Source of the DNA: Ruminococcus hominis | GTDB lineage: Bacteria > Bacillota > Clostridia > Lachnospirales > Lachnospiraceae | Length of the DNA stretch: 64,000 nt | Assembly (NCBI RefSeq): GCF_014287355.1 | Contig: NZ_JACOPE010000001.1 | Coordinates: forward strand, 992,001-1,056,000 | Direction: 5' to 3' | Shown here: piece by piece, positions 18,140-28,334 of the stretch | How the letters are laid out: each line of letters begins with the position of its first letter | How positions within the stretch are numbered: position 1 is the stretch's first letter | Position numbers and translations under genes: made by a program | Notes under the pieces: model-generated | Databases searched by the model: none | What the model saw: the letters and a program-made list of their open reading frames with translations, nothing else | What the model was told of the DNA's origin: nothing

Positions 18140-18831
18140 AACAAGAAAAGTTAGTAGCTGTGCTGATAGCAGGCTGTCTGATACTTGGAGGTGCAGCACT
18201 GGTTGTTCGTGGCAGTCAGGATCGACAGGCTCCGGTTATTAAAGTGAAGAAAGCAGACCTCACATATCAAGAAGGGCAAGGTTATGGAGAACTTTTAAAA
18301 GGTGTCAGTGCAGAAGATAACCGAGACGGAGACCTTACCGATGAAGTGTTTGTAGACCGCGTTGTGCAGATTAAAGATGGCAAAGCAATCGTATACTACG
18401 GTGTGATGGACAAGGAAAAGAATGTAGGAACTGCCAAGCGGACAGTTAATTATGTGGAAGATGGAAATGCACATCCTATAACAGAAGATACAGTGGCAGA
18501 AAATACAGAACAGGCTCCAGAGGCAGCAGCATCACAGAACGAGCCTGCCAAAGCAGATGCAAACAATGATCTCACACCGGTCGGAGAAGCACCGGTAATC
18601 GCACTTACAACAGACCAGGTAACAATTGCAGCCGGAACAGAATTTGACCTTATGAGTGTAGTTAAAGGTGTTGCCGATGGCAGTGATGATGCAGATTCAC
18701 TATCAACGCGTATCAGCGTGGATGGTCAGTATGATGTAAATACACCAGGAAGTTATTTGTTACACTACTATGTAATAGATTCCGACGGCAACACATCTGA
18801 GGTAAAGACATTGACACTGAATGTGCAGTAA
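18136..18831 (+). CDS. Signal-anchored protein with two DUF5011/Ig-like domains
   Basis: 231 residues: an N-terminal membrane anchor (about 6-24), then two Ig-like modules of the DUF5011 type. The first (about 32-105) has APVIKV, NRDGDLTDEV and Y.VMDKEKNVG; the second (about 150-231) starts APVIALTTDQVTI and ends YYVIDSDGNTSEVKTLTLNV. A low-complexity A/E/Q/P linker connects them. Overlaps cpsD by 4 bp and is followed by the LCP gene, so it is translated with the capsule machinery. Probably cell-surface; exact role unknown. Confidence 0.7.
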   Translation: MKQEKLVAVLIAGCLILGGAALVVRGSQDRQAPVIKVKKADLTYQEGQGYGELLKGVSAEDNRDGDLTDEVFVDRVVQIKDGKAIVYYGVMDKEKNVGTAKRTVNYVEDGNAHPITEDTVAENTEQAPEAAASQNEPAKADANNDLTPVGEAPVIALTTDQVTIAAGTEFDLMSVVKGVADGSDDADSLSTRISVDGQYDVNTPGSYLLHYYVIDSDGNTSEVKTLTLNVQ

Positions 18832-18885
18832 GATATGTACATTAAGGAGATACAAACAGCAGGATAGAAGGAGTATATCAATCAG

Positions 18886-20307
18886 ATGAAAGAACAGAAG
18901 AAGACACTGCATATGGCAGGTAAGTTGATTACATTAATACAGTTGATTCTTGCAGTTGGTTTGATTGCAGTTATCTGGAACAGCGGATTGGTACCAACAA
19001 AATATCTGGTGGCAATTATTATTGTATTATTAATATTATTCGGAGTAACATTCGGATTACAATATGTAAAAAATAAAATCTATATCGTAGGAATTGTACT
19101 TAGTGTTATACTGAGTATCTTACAGGCAATTGGAATTGTCTATATGTTGAAGGCAGACAAGCTGATGGCAGATGTAGGCGGAGCAAATTATAAGACAGAT
19201 AATATGATCGTAGTTGTTAAAAAAGATAATCCGGCGTCGAATCTTATGGATGCTTCGATGTATCGCTTTGGTACACAGACTGCTGTAGACCAGGAAAATA
19301 CACAGACAATGCTGGATAACATTAACAAGGCATTGGGACGCGAAGTTAAAGTAGAGCAGTATGGTACTGTTCAGGAACTTGCAAATGCATTGCTGGAAGG
19401 CAGGGTAGATGCTGCAGTATACAATCAGGCGTTAGACGGTCTGATCACAGATTCAATTGAAGATTATTCCGACAAAGTACGTGTATTATATCACTATGGA
19501 ATTGAGACAGAACTCGAACAGGAAACAGCAGATGTAGGAGAACCATTTAATGTATACATAAGCGGTATTGACGTAGATGGACCAATCGCAACAAACAGCC
19601 GAAGTGATGTCAATATTATTATGACAGTAAATCCGAATACAAAGAAGATTCTGCTGACAACAACACCACGTGATTATTACGTACAGATACCGGATATCTC
19701 AGGAGAGCAGAGAGATAAGCTGACACATGCCGGTATTTATGGTGTGGATGCATCTATGCGAACATTAGAGCAGTTGTATGGCATTGATATTTCGTATTAT
19801 GCAAGAGTAAACTTTTCGTCGCTGGTTAAAATCGTAGATACATTAGGCGGCGTGGATGTGGATTCAGATTTTGAGTTTACAGCAGGAGGATATCAGTTTA
19901 AAAAGGGAATGAATCATCTTGACGGAAAACAGGCATTGGCATTCTCACGAGAGCGTTATAGCTTTGAAGATGGGGACAACCAGAGAGGAAAAGACCAGGA
20001 GAAGGTTCTGACAGCGATATTGAATAAAGCAATGTCACCTGCAATATTGTCTAATGCAAGTGCATTGATTGCAGATGTCAGCGACAGTGTACAGACCAAT
20101 ATGACACAGGAAGAGATGGCGAAATTTATTAAGATGCAGTTGAATGATGGTGCAAGCTGGACTATTGAATCACAGGCAGCATCAGGAAACGGAGATACAC
20201 AAGCATGTTATTCATCAGGAGATCAGCCACTGTATGTGATGTGGCCGGATGAGGCAGTTGTACAGAGCATCAGTGCAAAGATGAATGAGATATTAAATGG
20301 AAATTAA
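18886..20307 (+). CDS. LytR-CpsA-Psr (LCP) family glycopolymer ligase
   Basis: Transfers lipid-linked glycopolymer to peptidoglycan. 473 residues: three N-terminal helices (about 12-88), an accessory domain (about 100-215) and the LCP domain (about 220-430). LCP hallmarks are SRSDVNIIMTVNP with the conserved Asp, LLTTTPRDYYV, YARVNF, GGVDVD and a FSRERYSFEDGDNQRGKDQ block, whose Arg residues bind pyrophosphate. GAAGGAG precedes the ATG. Position in the operon supports capsule attachment. Confidence 0.9.
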   Translation: MKEQKKTLHMAGKLITLIQLILAVGLIAVIWNSGLVPTKYLVAIIIVLLILFGVTFGLQYVKNKIYIVGIVLSVILSILQAIGIVYMLKADKLMADVGGANYKTDNMIVVVKKDNPASNLMDASMYRFGTQTAVDQENTQTMLDNINKALGREVKVEQYGTVQELANALLEGRVDAAVYNQALDGLITDSIEDYSDKVRVLYHYGIETELEQETADVGEPFNVYISGIDVDGPIATNSRSDVNIIMTVNPNTKKILLTTTPRDYYVQIPDISGEQRDKLTHAGIYGVDASMRTLEQLYGIDISYYARVNFSSLVKIVDTLGGVDVDSDFEFTAGGYQFKKGMNHLDGKQALAFSRERYSFEDGDNQRGKDQEKVLTAILNKAMSPAILSNASALIADVSDSVQTNMTQEEMAKFIKMQLNDGASWTIESQAASGNGDTQACYSSGDQPLYVMWPDEAVVQSISAKMNEILNGN

Positions 20308-20348
20308 AGGATAAAGGTAATAAGGTTTAAAGGAAGAGAAGAAAAAAT

Positions 20349-22403
20349 ATGAGTGGAGTATCAAATCAAGATAAAGAAAGAAAGATGAAAAAAAAGAAAA
20401 TTGAACACTGGCAGATGATAGCATTATATCTGATGATATATGATGTGCTCGCAATTAACTTTGCCTACTTTTTTGGATTGTGGCTGCGTTTTGATTTGCA
20501 CTTCACAAGTATTCCGGCAGAGTATATGAGTGCATTCTTGAAGTTTGCACCGATATATACAGTATTTACGATTTTTGTATTTGCACAATTACGTCTCTAT
20601 AACAGCTTGTGGAGATTCGCAAGCTTTAGCGAACTGAACAGAGTAATTGTTGCATCTGTGATTACAACTATCTTTAATATAGTAGGAATGACAGCATTTA
20701 TTCGGCGTATGCCATTATCTTACTATATAATCGGATCGGTTTTACAGTTTGGACTTACATTGACAATTCGTTTTTCATACCGCTATATGAATTTAGAGCG
20801 TGGCAGACGAGAGAAAGAGGCGAACCCATTACATAATGCAATGATCATCGGTGCCGGTGCAGCAGGTCAGACTTTAATCAGAGAGCTGAAAAGCTCAGGA
20901 GAGGTAAAATCAAAAGCTTGCTGTGTGATAGATGATAACCCAAATAAATGGGGACGTGTTATGGAAGGTGTGCCGATTGTCGGCGGTCGTGAAGATATTC
21001 TTATTAATGTAAAGAAATATAAGATTGACCAGATATTATTTGCAATACCGACTGCAAGTGCACAGGCAAGAAGAGAAATCTTAAATATATGTAAAGAAAC
21101 AGATTGTGAATTAAAACAGCTTCCGGGAATCTTTCAGCTGGCAAATGGCGAAGTGTCCATGAGCAAAATGAGACCGGTTGCGATTGAAGATTTACTTGGG
21201 CGAGATACAATCAAAGTAAATATGGAAGAAATCTTCCAGTACCTTAAAGGAAAAGTAATTCTCGTAACAGGTGGTGGCGGTTCAATCGGAAGCGAGCTGT
21301 GCCGTCAGATTGCGGCACATGAACCGAAACAGTTGATTATATTTGATATCTATGAGAACAATGCATATGATATCGAGCAGGAATTAAGACGAAAATATCC
21401 AGAATTAAACTTGAAGGTTCTGATCGGTTCAGTACGTGACAGTAAAAGAATCAATCAGGTGTTTGAAACATATAAACCACAGATTGTATATCATGCGGCA
21501 GCACATAAGCATGTACCGCTTATGGAGACAAGCCCGAATGAAGCAATTAAAAACAATGTAGTAGGAACTTACAAGACAGCCTACGCAGCACTGAAGAATG
21601 GAACAGAGAGATTCGTACTGATCAGTACAGATAAAGCCGTAAACCCGACAAATATTATGGGAGCGAGCAAGCGTCTCTGTGAAATGGTCATCCAGAGTAT
21701 GGACAAGATCAGTAAATCCGGTCATACAGAATGGCTTCCATTCTTACATGAACATGAAGATAAACATGTGAATGGACAGATAGTTCCGGACCCGGAAGAC
21801 CATATGACTGTAAATGTAGAAGAAAATGCGGCTGCATATGGTAAAGGAAAAACAGATTTTGTTGCCGTTCGTTTTGGAAATGTACTTGGAAGTAATGGTT
21901 CAGTCATTCCATTATTCAAAAAACAGATTGAAAATGGTGGTCCGGTAACGGTTACACATCCAGATATCATTCGTTACTTCATGACAATCCCAGAGGCGGT
22001 CAGTCTGGTACTTCAGGCAGGAACTTATGCAAAAGGCGGAGAAATCTTCGTGCTGGACATGGGAGAGCCGATGAAGATTGATACATTGGCAAGAAACCTC
22101 ATCAAATTGTCAGGATATAAACCAGATGAAGATATCCGAGTTGTATACAGCGGATTACGTCCGGGCGAAAAACTGTTTGAAGAAAAGCTGATGGCAGAAG
22201 AAGGTCTGGAGAGAACAGAAAATGAGTTAATCCATATCGGTAAGCCAATCCCGTTTGATACAAAAGAATTCCTCGGACAGTTGGAAGAACTGGCGATGGC
22301 TAGTTACGAGAACAGTGAGGAGATTGTAGAGATGGTAGAAGGCGTTGTGACAACGTTCCATCCAGTAGGGGCAAATCCGACAGGAAAAGAAAATCAAAGA
22401 TAG
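20349..22403 (+). CDS. CapD/PglF-type membrane UDP-GlcNAc 4,6-dehydratase (polysaccharide biosynthesis)
   Basis: 684 residues. Four N-terminal helices (about 20-145), a CoA-binding-like Rossmann segment (MIIGAGAAGQTL, near 172) and a second NAD(P) SDR domain (ILVTGGGGSIGSE, near 305). The active-site region has STDKAVNP and MGASKR: Met-x-x-x-Lys replaces Tyr-x-x-x-Lys, typical of the large PglF/FlaA1-like dehydratases. Likely converts UDP-GlcNAc to the 4-keto-6-deoxy sugar used by the next aminotransferase. AGGAAGAG supports the start; an ATG 12 codons in is possible. Confidence 0.88.
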   Translation: MSGVSNQDKERKMKKKKIEHWQMIALYLMIYDVLAINFAYFFGLWLRFDLHFTSIPAEYMSAFLKFAPIYTVFTIFVFAQLRLYNSLWRFASFSELNRVIVASVITTIFNIVGMTAFIRRMPLSYYIIGSVLQFGLTLTIRFSYRYMNLERGRREKEANPLHNAMIIGAGAAGQTLIRELKSSGEVKSKACCVIDDNPNKWGRVMEGVPIVGGREDILINVKKYKIDQILFAIPTASAQARREILNICKETDCELKQLPGIFQLANGEVSMSKMRPVAIEDLLGRDTIKVNMEEIFQYLKGKVILVTGGGGSIGSELCRQIAAHEPKQLIIFDIYENNAYDIEQELRRKYPELNLKVLIGSVRDSKRINQVFETYKPQIVYHAAAHKHVPLMETSPNEAIKNNVVGTYKTAYAALKNGTERFVLISTDKAVNPTNIMGASKRLCEMVIQSMDKISKSGHTEWLPFLHEHEDKHVNGQIVPDPEDHMTVNVEENAAAYGKGKTDFVAVRFGNVLGSNGSVIPLFKKQIENGGPVTVTHPDIIRYFMTIPEAVSLVLQAGTYAKGGEIFVLDMGEPMKIDTLARNLIKLSGYKPDEDIRVVYSGLRPGEKLFEEKLMAEEGLERTENELIHIGKPIPFDTKEFLGQLEELAMASYENSEEIVEMVEGVVTTFHPVGANPTGKENQR

Positions 22404-22441
22404 TAACATGATAAAGCAGATAAAGAGAGAAGGAAAGAATT

Positions 22442-23647
22442 ATGCAAATACCATTTTCACCACCGGATATTAGTGAATTAGAAATTGAACAGGTTACAGA
22501 AGCTTTGCGTTCTGGTTGGATTACAACAGGTCCAAAGACAAAAGAATTAGAACGACAGGTAGCAGATTTTTGTGGGACAAGCAGGGCAGTATGTCTTGGG
22601 TCACAGACTGCATGTGCGGAGATGACTTTGCGTTTACTTGGAATAGGTGAAGGAGATGAAGTAATCACAAGCGCATATACTTATACAGCAACAGCATCTG
22701 TAGTTTGTCATGTTGGTGCAAAATTGATCTTGGTTGATACGCAGAAAGATTCATTAGAAATGGATTATAATCAACTTGAAGCAGCAATTAGCGAGAAAAC
22801 AAAAGTAGTGATTCCAATTGATCTTGCTGGAATTCCATGTGATTATGAGAAAATTTATTCTATTGTAGAAAAGAAAAAAGCAATGTTTCATCCAACAAAT
22901 AAAATTCAAGAGGCAATAGGCAGAGTTATTGTCATGGCAGATGCAGCTCATGCATTTGGTGCAAAGCTGAATGATGGAAGTATGGTTGGAAGTATTGCAG
23001 ATTTTTCAAACTTTAGCTTTCATGCTGTTAAGAATTTTACAACAGCAGAGGGTGGTGCTGTTACATGGAAATCAATAGAAGGAATTGACGACGAAGAATT
23101 ATATCATCAATATCAATTACTTTCTTTACATGGACAATCAAAAGACGCACTTGCAAAAACACAGTTAGGTGCATGGGAGTATGATATTGTTGGACCATGG
23201 TATAAATGTAATATGACTGATGTAGCGGCTGGAATCGGTCTGGCACAGATGCAGAGATACAAAGGAATACTTGCACGTCGTAAAGAAATTATTGAAAAAT
23301 ATAATGCAGCATTTAAACCAATTGGAATTGAAGTGTTAGAGCATTATAATGATGCACATCAGTCATCAGGACATCTGTATATTACAAGAATTCCGGGAAT
23401 TACTTTAGAGCAGAGACATGAAATTATCGTGAAAATGGCAGAAGCAGGTATTGCCTGCAACGTACATTACAAACCATTGCCGATGATGACTGCATATAAA
23501 AATCTTGGATTTGATATTAAAGATTATCCAAATGCATATAAGAGATTTGAAAATGAGATTACATTACCTCTTCATACAAGACTCAAAGATGAAGAAGTGG
23601 AATATGTGATTGAGCAGTATTGCAGAATAGTGAAGGAACATATTTAA
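22442..23647 (+). CDS. DegT/DnrJ/EryC1 PLP-dependent sugar aminotransferase (PglE/PseC-like)
   Basis: 401-residue cytoplasmic transaminase of the DegT family. The PLP lysine lies in FSFHAVKNFTTAEGG (about 190-204); MADAAHAFGA contributes the cofactor-binding Asp. It opens IPFSPPDI and RSGWITTGP, common in UDP-4-keto-6-deoxy-HexNAc aminotransferases. Directly follows the 4,6-dehydratase and precedes the initiating transferase, giving a UDP-HexNAc to UDP-4-amino-6-deoxy-HexNAc route. Stereochemistry is not readable. Confidence 0.9.
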   Translation: MQIPFSPPDISELEIEQVTEALRSGWITTGPKTKELERQVADFCGTSRAVCLGSQTACAEMTLRLLGIGEGDEVITSAYTYTATASVVCHVGAKLILVDTQKDSLEMDYNQLEAAISEKTKVVIPIDLAGIPCDYEKIYSIVEKKKAMFHPTNKIQEAIGRVIVMADAAHAFGAKLNDGSMVGSIADFSNFSFHAVKNFTTAEGGAVTWKSIEGIDDEELYHQYQLLSLHGQSKDALAKTQLGAWEYDIVGPWYKCNMTDVAAGIGLAQMQRYKGILARRKEIIEKYNAAFKPIGIEVLEHYNDAHQSSGHLYITRIPGITLEQRHEIIVKMAEAGIACNVHYKPLPMMTAYKNLGFDIKDYPNAYKRFENEITLPLHTRLKDEEVEYVIEQYCRIVKEHI

Positions 23648-23664
23648 TAGAGGGAGAATTATTG

Positions 23665-24360
23665 ATGCTCAAAAAATGGGAAACATTGCCTGATTTTATG
23701 AAGAATGATGCAGTTAGAGAATATTATGATTTACTACAAAAGAAAAAAGTAAGTATGTTTCTAAAAAGGGCAATGGACTTAGTTGGTGGAGTAATTCTCC
23801 TAATTATATTAGCAATTCCAATGGTAATCATAGCTGTTATGATTAAATTAGACTCGGAAGGTCCGGTATTTTACAGACAGGAAAGAGTTACAACATACGG
23901 TAAACATTTTAAAATTCATAAATTCAGAACAATGGTTAGTAATGCTGATAAGATTGGATCAGCTGTAACTGTTGGAAACGATAGCCGTATAACAAAAGTG
24001 GGAGCAAAACTTAGAGGATGCCGATTGGATGAATTGCCACAGGTGTTTGATCTTATCTCTGGAGATATGAGTTTTGTAGGTACACGACCAGAGGCAGTGA
24101 AGTATGTCGAAAAGTATAAGCCAGAATATATGGCAACATTGTTGCTTCCGGCAGGAATCACAAGTGAGGCAAGCATTCGGTATAAAGATGAAGCTGAATT
24201 GTTAGATGGTGCAGAAGATGTAGATAAGGTGTATATAGAAGAAGTTCTTCCAGGAAAAATGAGGTACAATCTTGAGAGTATTAAAAGATTTTCATTTGTG
24301 GGAGAGATTGTCACAATGTTCAGAACTGTGTTTGCAGTACTTGGAAAGGATTATGAATAA
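23665..24360 (+). CDS. Initiating bacterial sugar transferase (undecaprenyl-phosphate glycosyl-1-phosphate transferase)
   Basis: Monotopic membrane enzyme of the PglC/WcaJ-core family that starts the lipid-linked repeat unit. A hydrophobic re-entrant helix (about 34-55) is followed by LDSEGPVFYRQERV, the KFRTM motif, RLDELPQ and GDMSFVGTRPE. The reading frame is open from 23620, overlapping the aminotransferase, but AGGGAGA at 23651 points to the ATG at 23665 (231 residues). Given its neighbours, a 4-amino-sugar phosphate is a reasonable first sugar. Confidence 0.9.
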   Translation: MLKKWETLPDFMKNDAVREYYDLLQKKKVSMFLKRAMDLVGGVILLIILAIPMVIIAVMIKLDSEGPVFYRQERVTTYGKHFKIHKFRTMVSNADKIGSAVTVGNDSRITKVGAKLRGCRLDELPQVFDLISGDMSFVGTRPEAVKYVEKYKPEYMATLLLPAGITSEASIRYKDEAELLDGAEDVDKVYIEEVLPGKMRYNLESIKRFSFVGEIVTMFRTVFAVLGKDYE

Positions 24361-24365
24361 AAGTT

Positions 24366-25151
24366 ATGGAAAATAGAGAAGTAGCTGATGGATTAGTATC
24401 AATTATTATGCCATCATGGAATACGGAAAGATTTATCGCAGAGACAATACAATCTGTAATCAATCAGACATATACAAATTGGGAGCTGCTTATTGTGGAT
24501 GATTGTTCTTCTGATAATACCGATGAGGTAGTTGCTTCTTTTAAAGATGAAAGAATCAAATATTTTCACAATGAAAAAAATTCTGGTGCAGCATTGACAC
24601 GCAACAAAGCAATGAGAGAGGCAAAGGGAGAATGGATTGCATTTCTTGATTCTGATGACCTTTGGACACCGGAGAAATTGGAACACCAGATTGATTTTAT
24701 GAAGAAAAATGGATATACACTTTCTTTTACAGAATATGAAAAGATTGATGAAGAGTCTAATCCATTAAATATATATGTATCCGGGCCTGAAAAAGTTAAT
24801 AAGCGTAAAATGTATAATTACGATTATATCGGACAGCTTACAATGATGTATAGTGCAAAAGAATTTGGACTTATTCAGATCAAAGATATTAAAAAAAATA
24901 ATGATTATGCGATTCGCTTGCAGTTATATAAAAAGCCAGGAACTTGTGCATACTTGCTGAAAGAGAATCTGGCAAAGTATAGAGTTCGTAAAGTAAGTAT
25001 AAGTCATGATAAATTCAGAAGAAAATTCAAAAGCCATTATGATTTATTTCATATGTGTGATGAAAAGCCAGCTGCTGTTGCCGTATGGTATACATGTTGG
25101 AATATGTTTTATGGTTTATTGAAGAAAAGAAATTATGAGAAAAGTAGATAA
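24366..25151 (+). CDS. Family 2 glycosyltransferase (TuaG-like)
   Basis: 261-residue GT-A enzyme. The N-terminus (VSIIMPSWNTERFI), DDCSSDNT and a DSDD nucleotide-sugar/metal motif (in FLDSDDLWTPEKL, about 96-99) mark GT2. The C-terminal third (KYRVRKVSISHDKFR...) matches TuaG-type transferases. Five bases after the sugar transferase gene. GC falls here relative to the cps regulatory genes. Donor and acceptor unknown. Confidence 0.87.
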   Translation: MENREVADGLVSIIMPSWNTERFIAETIQSVINQTYTNWELLIVDDCSSDNTDEVVASFKDERIKYFHNEKNSGAALTRNKAMREAKGEWIAFLDSDDLWTPEKLEHQIDFMKKNGYTLSFTEYEKIDEESNPLNIYVSGPEKVNKRKMYNYDYIGQLTMMYSAKEFGLIQIKDIKKNNDYAIRLQLYKKPGTCAYLLKENLAKYRVRKVSISHDKFRRKFKSHYDLFHMCDEKPAAVAVWYTCWNMFYGLLKKRNYEKSR

Positions 25152-25160
25152 GGAGTTTTT

Positions 25161-25934
25161 ATGAAAGTTCAAGTTTTAGTAGCGGCAATGAATCAACATG
25201 ATCATACTTTAGTAGAAAAAATGAATATACAGTCAGATGTTATAGTTGGAAATCAGTGTGATTTTAATTCTATAGAACAGTTTGAATATAGAGGGTATTC
25301 AGCTACGTATTTGAATTTTTCAGAACGAGGAGTTGGTCTTAATAGAAATAACGCGTTAATGAGAGCTACAGGTGATATTTGTTTATTCGCTGATGATGAT
25401 ATGGTTTATGTTGAAAATTATACAGAGCTTATTGAAAATGCTTTTTTAAATCACCCGGATGCAGACATTATTGCATTTAATTTGGTTGAAGATGTTCCAA
25501 CACGTTACATTATTAAAGATACGAAAAGAATTAGATTCTATAATTTCTTGACATATGGCACTGCTAGAATTGCAGTAAAATTAAGTAAAATTAGAGAAAA
25601 TGGTATTTTATTTAATCTCTGTTTTGGCGGTGGAACGACGCATTGTCATGGAGAAGATAATATTTTTATATCTGATTGTTTAAAAAAAGGTTTAAAAATG
25701 TATGCTGTTCCAATTAGCATAGCAGAGCTTACAGAAGAAAGAGAATCTACTTGGAATAGTGGGTATAATCAGAAATATTTTTTTGATCAAGGCGTATTGT
25801 ATAAAACTATATCAAAAAAACTATGGAAGTTATTGTGCTTACAGGATTCAATAAGACATGCAAGAAAAGAGTATAAAACTAGTTGGATGAATGCGTATAC
25901 CCTCATGATTAAAGGGGGAAAGGAACTTAAATGA
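25161..25934 (+). CDS. GT-A fold glycosyltransferase, atypical family 2
   Basis: 257-residue putative glycosyltransferase. It opens VQVLVAAMNQHD rather than the usual VSVIIP, but keeps GLNRNNAL and an ADDD metal motif (in LFADDDMVY, near 75-78). A GHC/HGEDNIFISDC stretch near 170 corresponds to the catalytic base region. Stop overlaps the wzy start (ATGA). AT-rich like the rest of this subregion. Confidence 0.75.
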   Translation: MKVQVLVAAMNQHDHTLVEKMNIQSDVIVGNQCDFNSIEQFEYRGYSATYLNFSERGVGLNRNNALMRATGDICLFADDDMVYVENYTELIENAFLNHPDADIIAFNLVEDVPTRYIIKDTKRIRFYNFLTYGTARIAVKLSKIRENGILFNLCFGGGTTHCHGEDNIFISDCLKKGLKMYAVPISIAELTEERESTWNSGYNQKYFFDQGVLYKTISKKLWKLLCLQDSIRHARKEYKTSWMNAYTLMIKGGKELK

Positions 25935-27295
25935 TAATTGATAAAACTAAAATAAAGAATAGTAGTATTCTTTTCTTGTTAATAATTAGAATTACATATG
26001 TTATCACTACAATAAAGATATTAGATGGTCTTTGGTATTATGGTGGTGGGTATGATATAAATTTTAATTCCCTGAAAGAAGTACTCGCATTATGTAGTTT
26101 TGTTATTATGGCTTTTTATTTTAGAGAGAATTATTATGCTAATAATTTTAAGAGTGTGGTAATAAAAGTTTTATTTATATTATATTACATACCACTTAAT
26201 GCATCGTTTTCAATTCATAATCAAACAATGGAATATTTTGTGCTAACGAATAGTTATTTTTTCCTATTGATGTTTTTTTGCTGTAAAGCAATGAAAATTG
26301 GTGCGATTACAATTAGTACTAAAAGTGAGAAGGGGTTTAAAACATATGCTAATTACAATCAAGAAAAGATATTAGATTTATTGAATAAAAGAGCAGTGCG
26401 TGTGGTTCTATTCTTGATTTGTTTGATATGTATAGTCTATAAAATTTCTTATAATGGTTTTACATTTGCATTGAATATCTTTAGTGATTCTGTTTATACA
26501 ACAAGAGAAAGCTATGTTGAAACCATGAATGCGATAGATAGTACGGCAGTAGGATATATTGCTACATTAATTATGAATTTGGCTGGATATACAGTTCCAT
26601 TTTATTTGTATTTAGCCATCAAGAAAAAAAATTATTTTGCAGGGCTTGTTAGTGTTATATGTTTAGTGTCCATATTTAGTGTTAACTCAAGTAAGAGTGC
26701 AATGATTTTTATTGTTATCGTTTTTGCAATTGCTTTTTTAGAAAAGAGGGGGGGAGTTGATAAGTTTTCGAGCTATTTCGAGGTTGGAATATTCCTTCTC
26801 TTAATTACATCGTTGCTTGTATATTTGATTTTCAAAAGATATGATTTTTATTTTTTGATACTACGCCGAGAGATGTTTTTGCCATCATGGCTAGATACTA
26901 AATACTATGCATTTTTTGAAAATGGACCTAAAATATTGTGGTCTCAAGGCACTTTCTTGTTGCAAAAAATAATTCCTAGTACATACTCAGAAGGGTATTT
27001 AAAAATGATAAATGACAATTATTTCGGAGGATATGTTCCGTCACCAAATACGGGGTTGTTTGCAGATGCTTACATGAATTTAGGAATTGTCGGTGTGTTG
27101 ACATATCCAATGCTAATTAGTTATGTTTTGAATAAAAGTGATGGGATATATCAAGAATACGGTTCGGGCATAATGAATGTCATGGCGGTTAAATTGGCAA
27201 TCCACTTGACGAATGTACCACTTCTTAGAACAGATTTTATTCTTTCATATTTTTTATTTACATTCGTTTTATGGTTTGTTTCGAAAGTTAAATAA
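25931..27295 (+). CDS. Oligosaccharide repeat-unit polymerase (Wzy-like)
   Basis: 454-residue integral membrane protein with about 10-12 helices and a large outside loop in the C-terminal half (PSTYSEGYLKM...PNTGLFADAYMNLG), the arrangement of Wzy polymerases. Recognised mainly by topology and position, since Wzy sequences are poorly conserved. Translationally coupled to the upstream glycosyltransferase. It would join repeat units on the outer face after Wzx flipping. Confidence 0.72.
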   Translation: MIIDKTKIKNSSILFLLIIRITYVITTIKILDGLWYYGGGYDINFNSLKEVLALCSFVIMAFYFRENYYANNFKSVVIKVLFILYYIPLNASFSIHNQTMEYFVLTNSYFFLLMFFCCKAMKIGAITISTKSEKGFKTYANYNQEKILDLLNKRAVRVVLFLICLICIVYKISYNGFTFALNIFSDSVYTTRESYVETMNAIDSTAVGYIATLIMNLAGYTVPFYLYLAIKKKNYFAGLVSVICLVSIFSVNSSKSAMIFIVIVFAIAFLEKRGGVDKFSSYFEVGIFLLLITSLLVYLIFKRYDFYFLILRREMFLPSWLDTKYYAFFENGPKILWSQGTFLLQKIIPSTYSEGYLKMINDNYFGGYVPSPNTGLFADAYMNLGIVGVLTYPMLISYVLNKSDGIYQEYGSGIMNVMAVKLAIHLTNVPLLRTDFILSYFLFTFVLWFVSKVK

Positions 27296-27319
27296 TTGAA
27301 AATTGGGGGTGAAGTTTAG

Positions 27320-28333
27320 ATGAACAAAGATAAAAAAATAAGGGTTACAGTATATTGTTTAGCATTTAATCATGCTAATTATATAGAACAAACAATTGAA
27401 GGATTTCTTTCTCAAAACACCAATTTTTCGGTCAAATTTATTATTCACGATGATGCATCAACAGACAATACAGCTGAAATAATTAAAAGATATGAAATAC
27501 AGTACCCAAATTTGATACATGGAATTTATCAACAGGAAAATCAGTATTCAAAAGGAGCGAAAATTTTAGAAAAATTTATTCTACCACATATTGAAGGAGA
27601 TTATGTTGCTGTATGTGAGGGTGATGATTATTGGTCAGATTCATCCAAATTACAGAGACAGATTGATATGCTGGATGCAGACAAAAATTGCTTTATGAGC
27701 GTTCATAAAACAAAAGAAATATATGAGAATGGAGCTCCTACTGGGGTTTACTTCCCTAATGAGAGTCTAGAAACGGGTATTATAAAACGTGATGAATTTT
27801 TAAAATTGAGATATGGATTTCATACAAGTTCATATGTGTTTAGAAAAAATGAATGGATTGAGTATATTAGTAATCCGCCAAGCTTTAAATTGACATATGG
27901 AGTTGGGGATGTTCCATATCTTTTATATTTTGGATCGTTAGGAAATGTGGCGTATATAGAAAGAGAAATGTCTTGTTATCGCCGTGGAGTTATAACGAGT
28001 TGGTCAGTTCAACATGCTAAATCGAATATAGAATCTCTGGCAAATCATGCTTCGCAGATTTATAAAATGTATGTTGAGTTTGATAAATATACAGATGGTC
28101 GATTTAAAGAGATATGTAGGAGTCGTGAAGCTGTGTATAAGATGCAAGAGGCAGTTCTGTTGAAAAAACCAAGAGAATTAATCACAGCGAAGTATAGGAA
28201 ATTAATACCGTATTTGCCTATATCTAGAAAGATGTTTTTGGCATTATCTTTGTTTGCACCAAGGGCAATGAGGGAAATGTATATGAAGCATTTGGAATCT
28301 AACAATAATAAATGGCTAAAGGAGAGGAGGTAA
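27320..28333 (+). CDS. Family 2 glycosyltransferase
   Basis: 337 residues. GT2 landmarks: VTVYCLAFNHANYI at the N-terminus, HDDASTDNT, and CEGDDYWSD (about 93-101) with the DD of the metal/nucleotide-sugar site. The C-terminal ~100 residues are helical and may aid membrane association. GGGGGTG precedes the start. One base separates its stop from wzx. Confidence 0.87.
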   Translation: MNKDKKIRVTVYCLAFNHANYIEQTIEGFLSQNTNFSVKFIIHDDASTDNTAEIIKRYEIQYPNLIHGIYQQENQYSKGAKILEKFILPHIEGDYVAVCEGDDYWSDSSKLQRQIDMLDADKNCFMSVHKTKEIYENGAPTGVYFPNESLETGIIKRDEFLKLRYGFHTSSYVFRKNEWIEYISNPPSFKLTYGVGDVPYLLYFGSLGNVAYIEREMSCYRRGVITSWSVQHAKSNIESLANHASQIYKMYVEFDKYTDGRFKEICRSREAVYKMQEAVLLKKPRELITAKYRKLIPYLPISRKMFLALSLFAPRAMREMYMKHLESNNNKWLKERR

Positions 28334-28334
28334 T

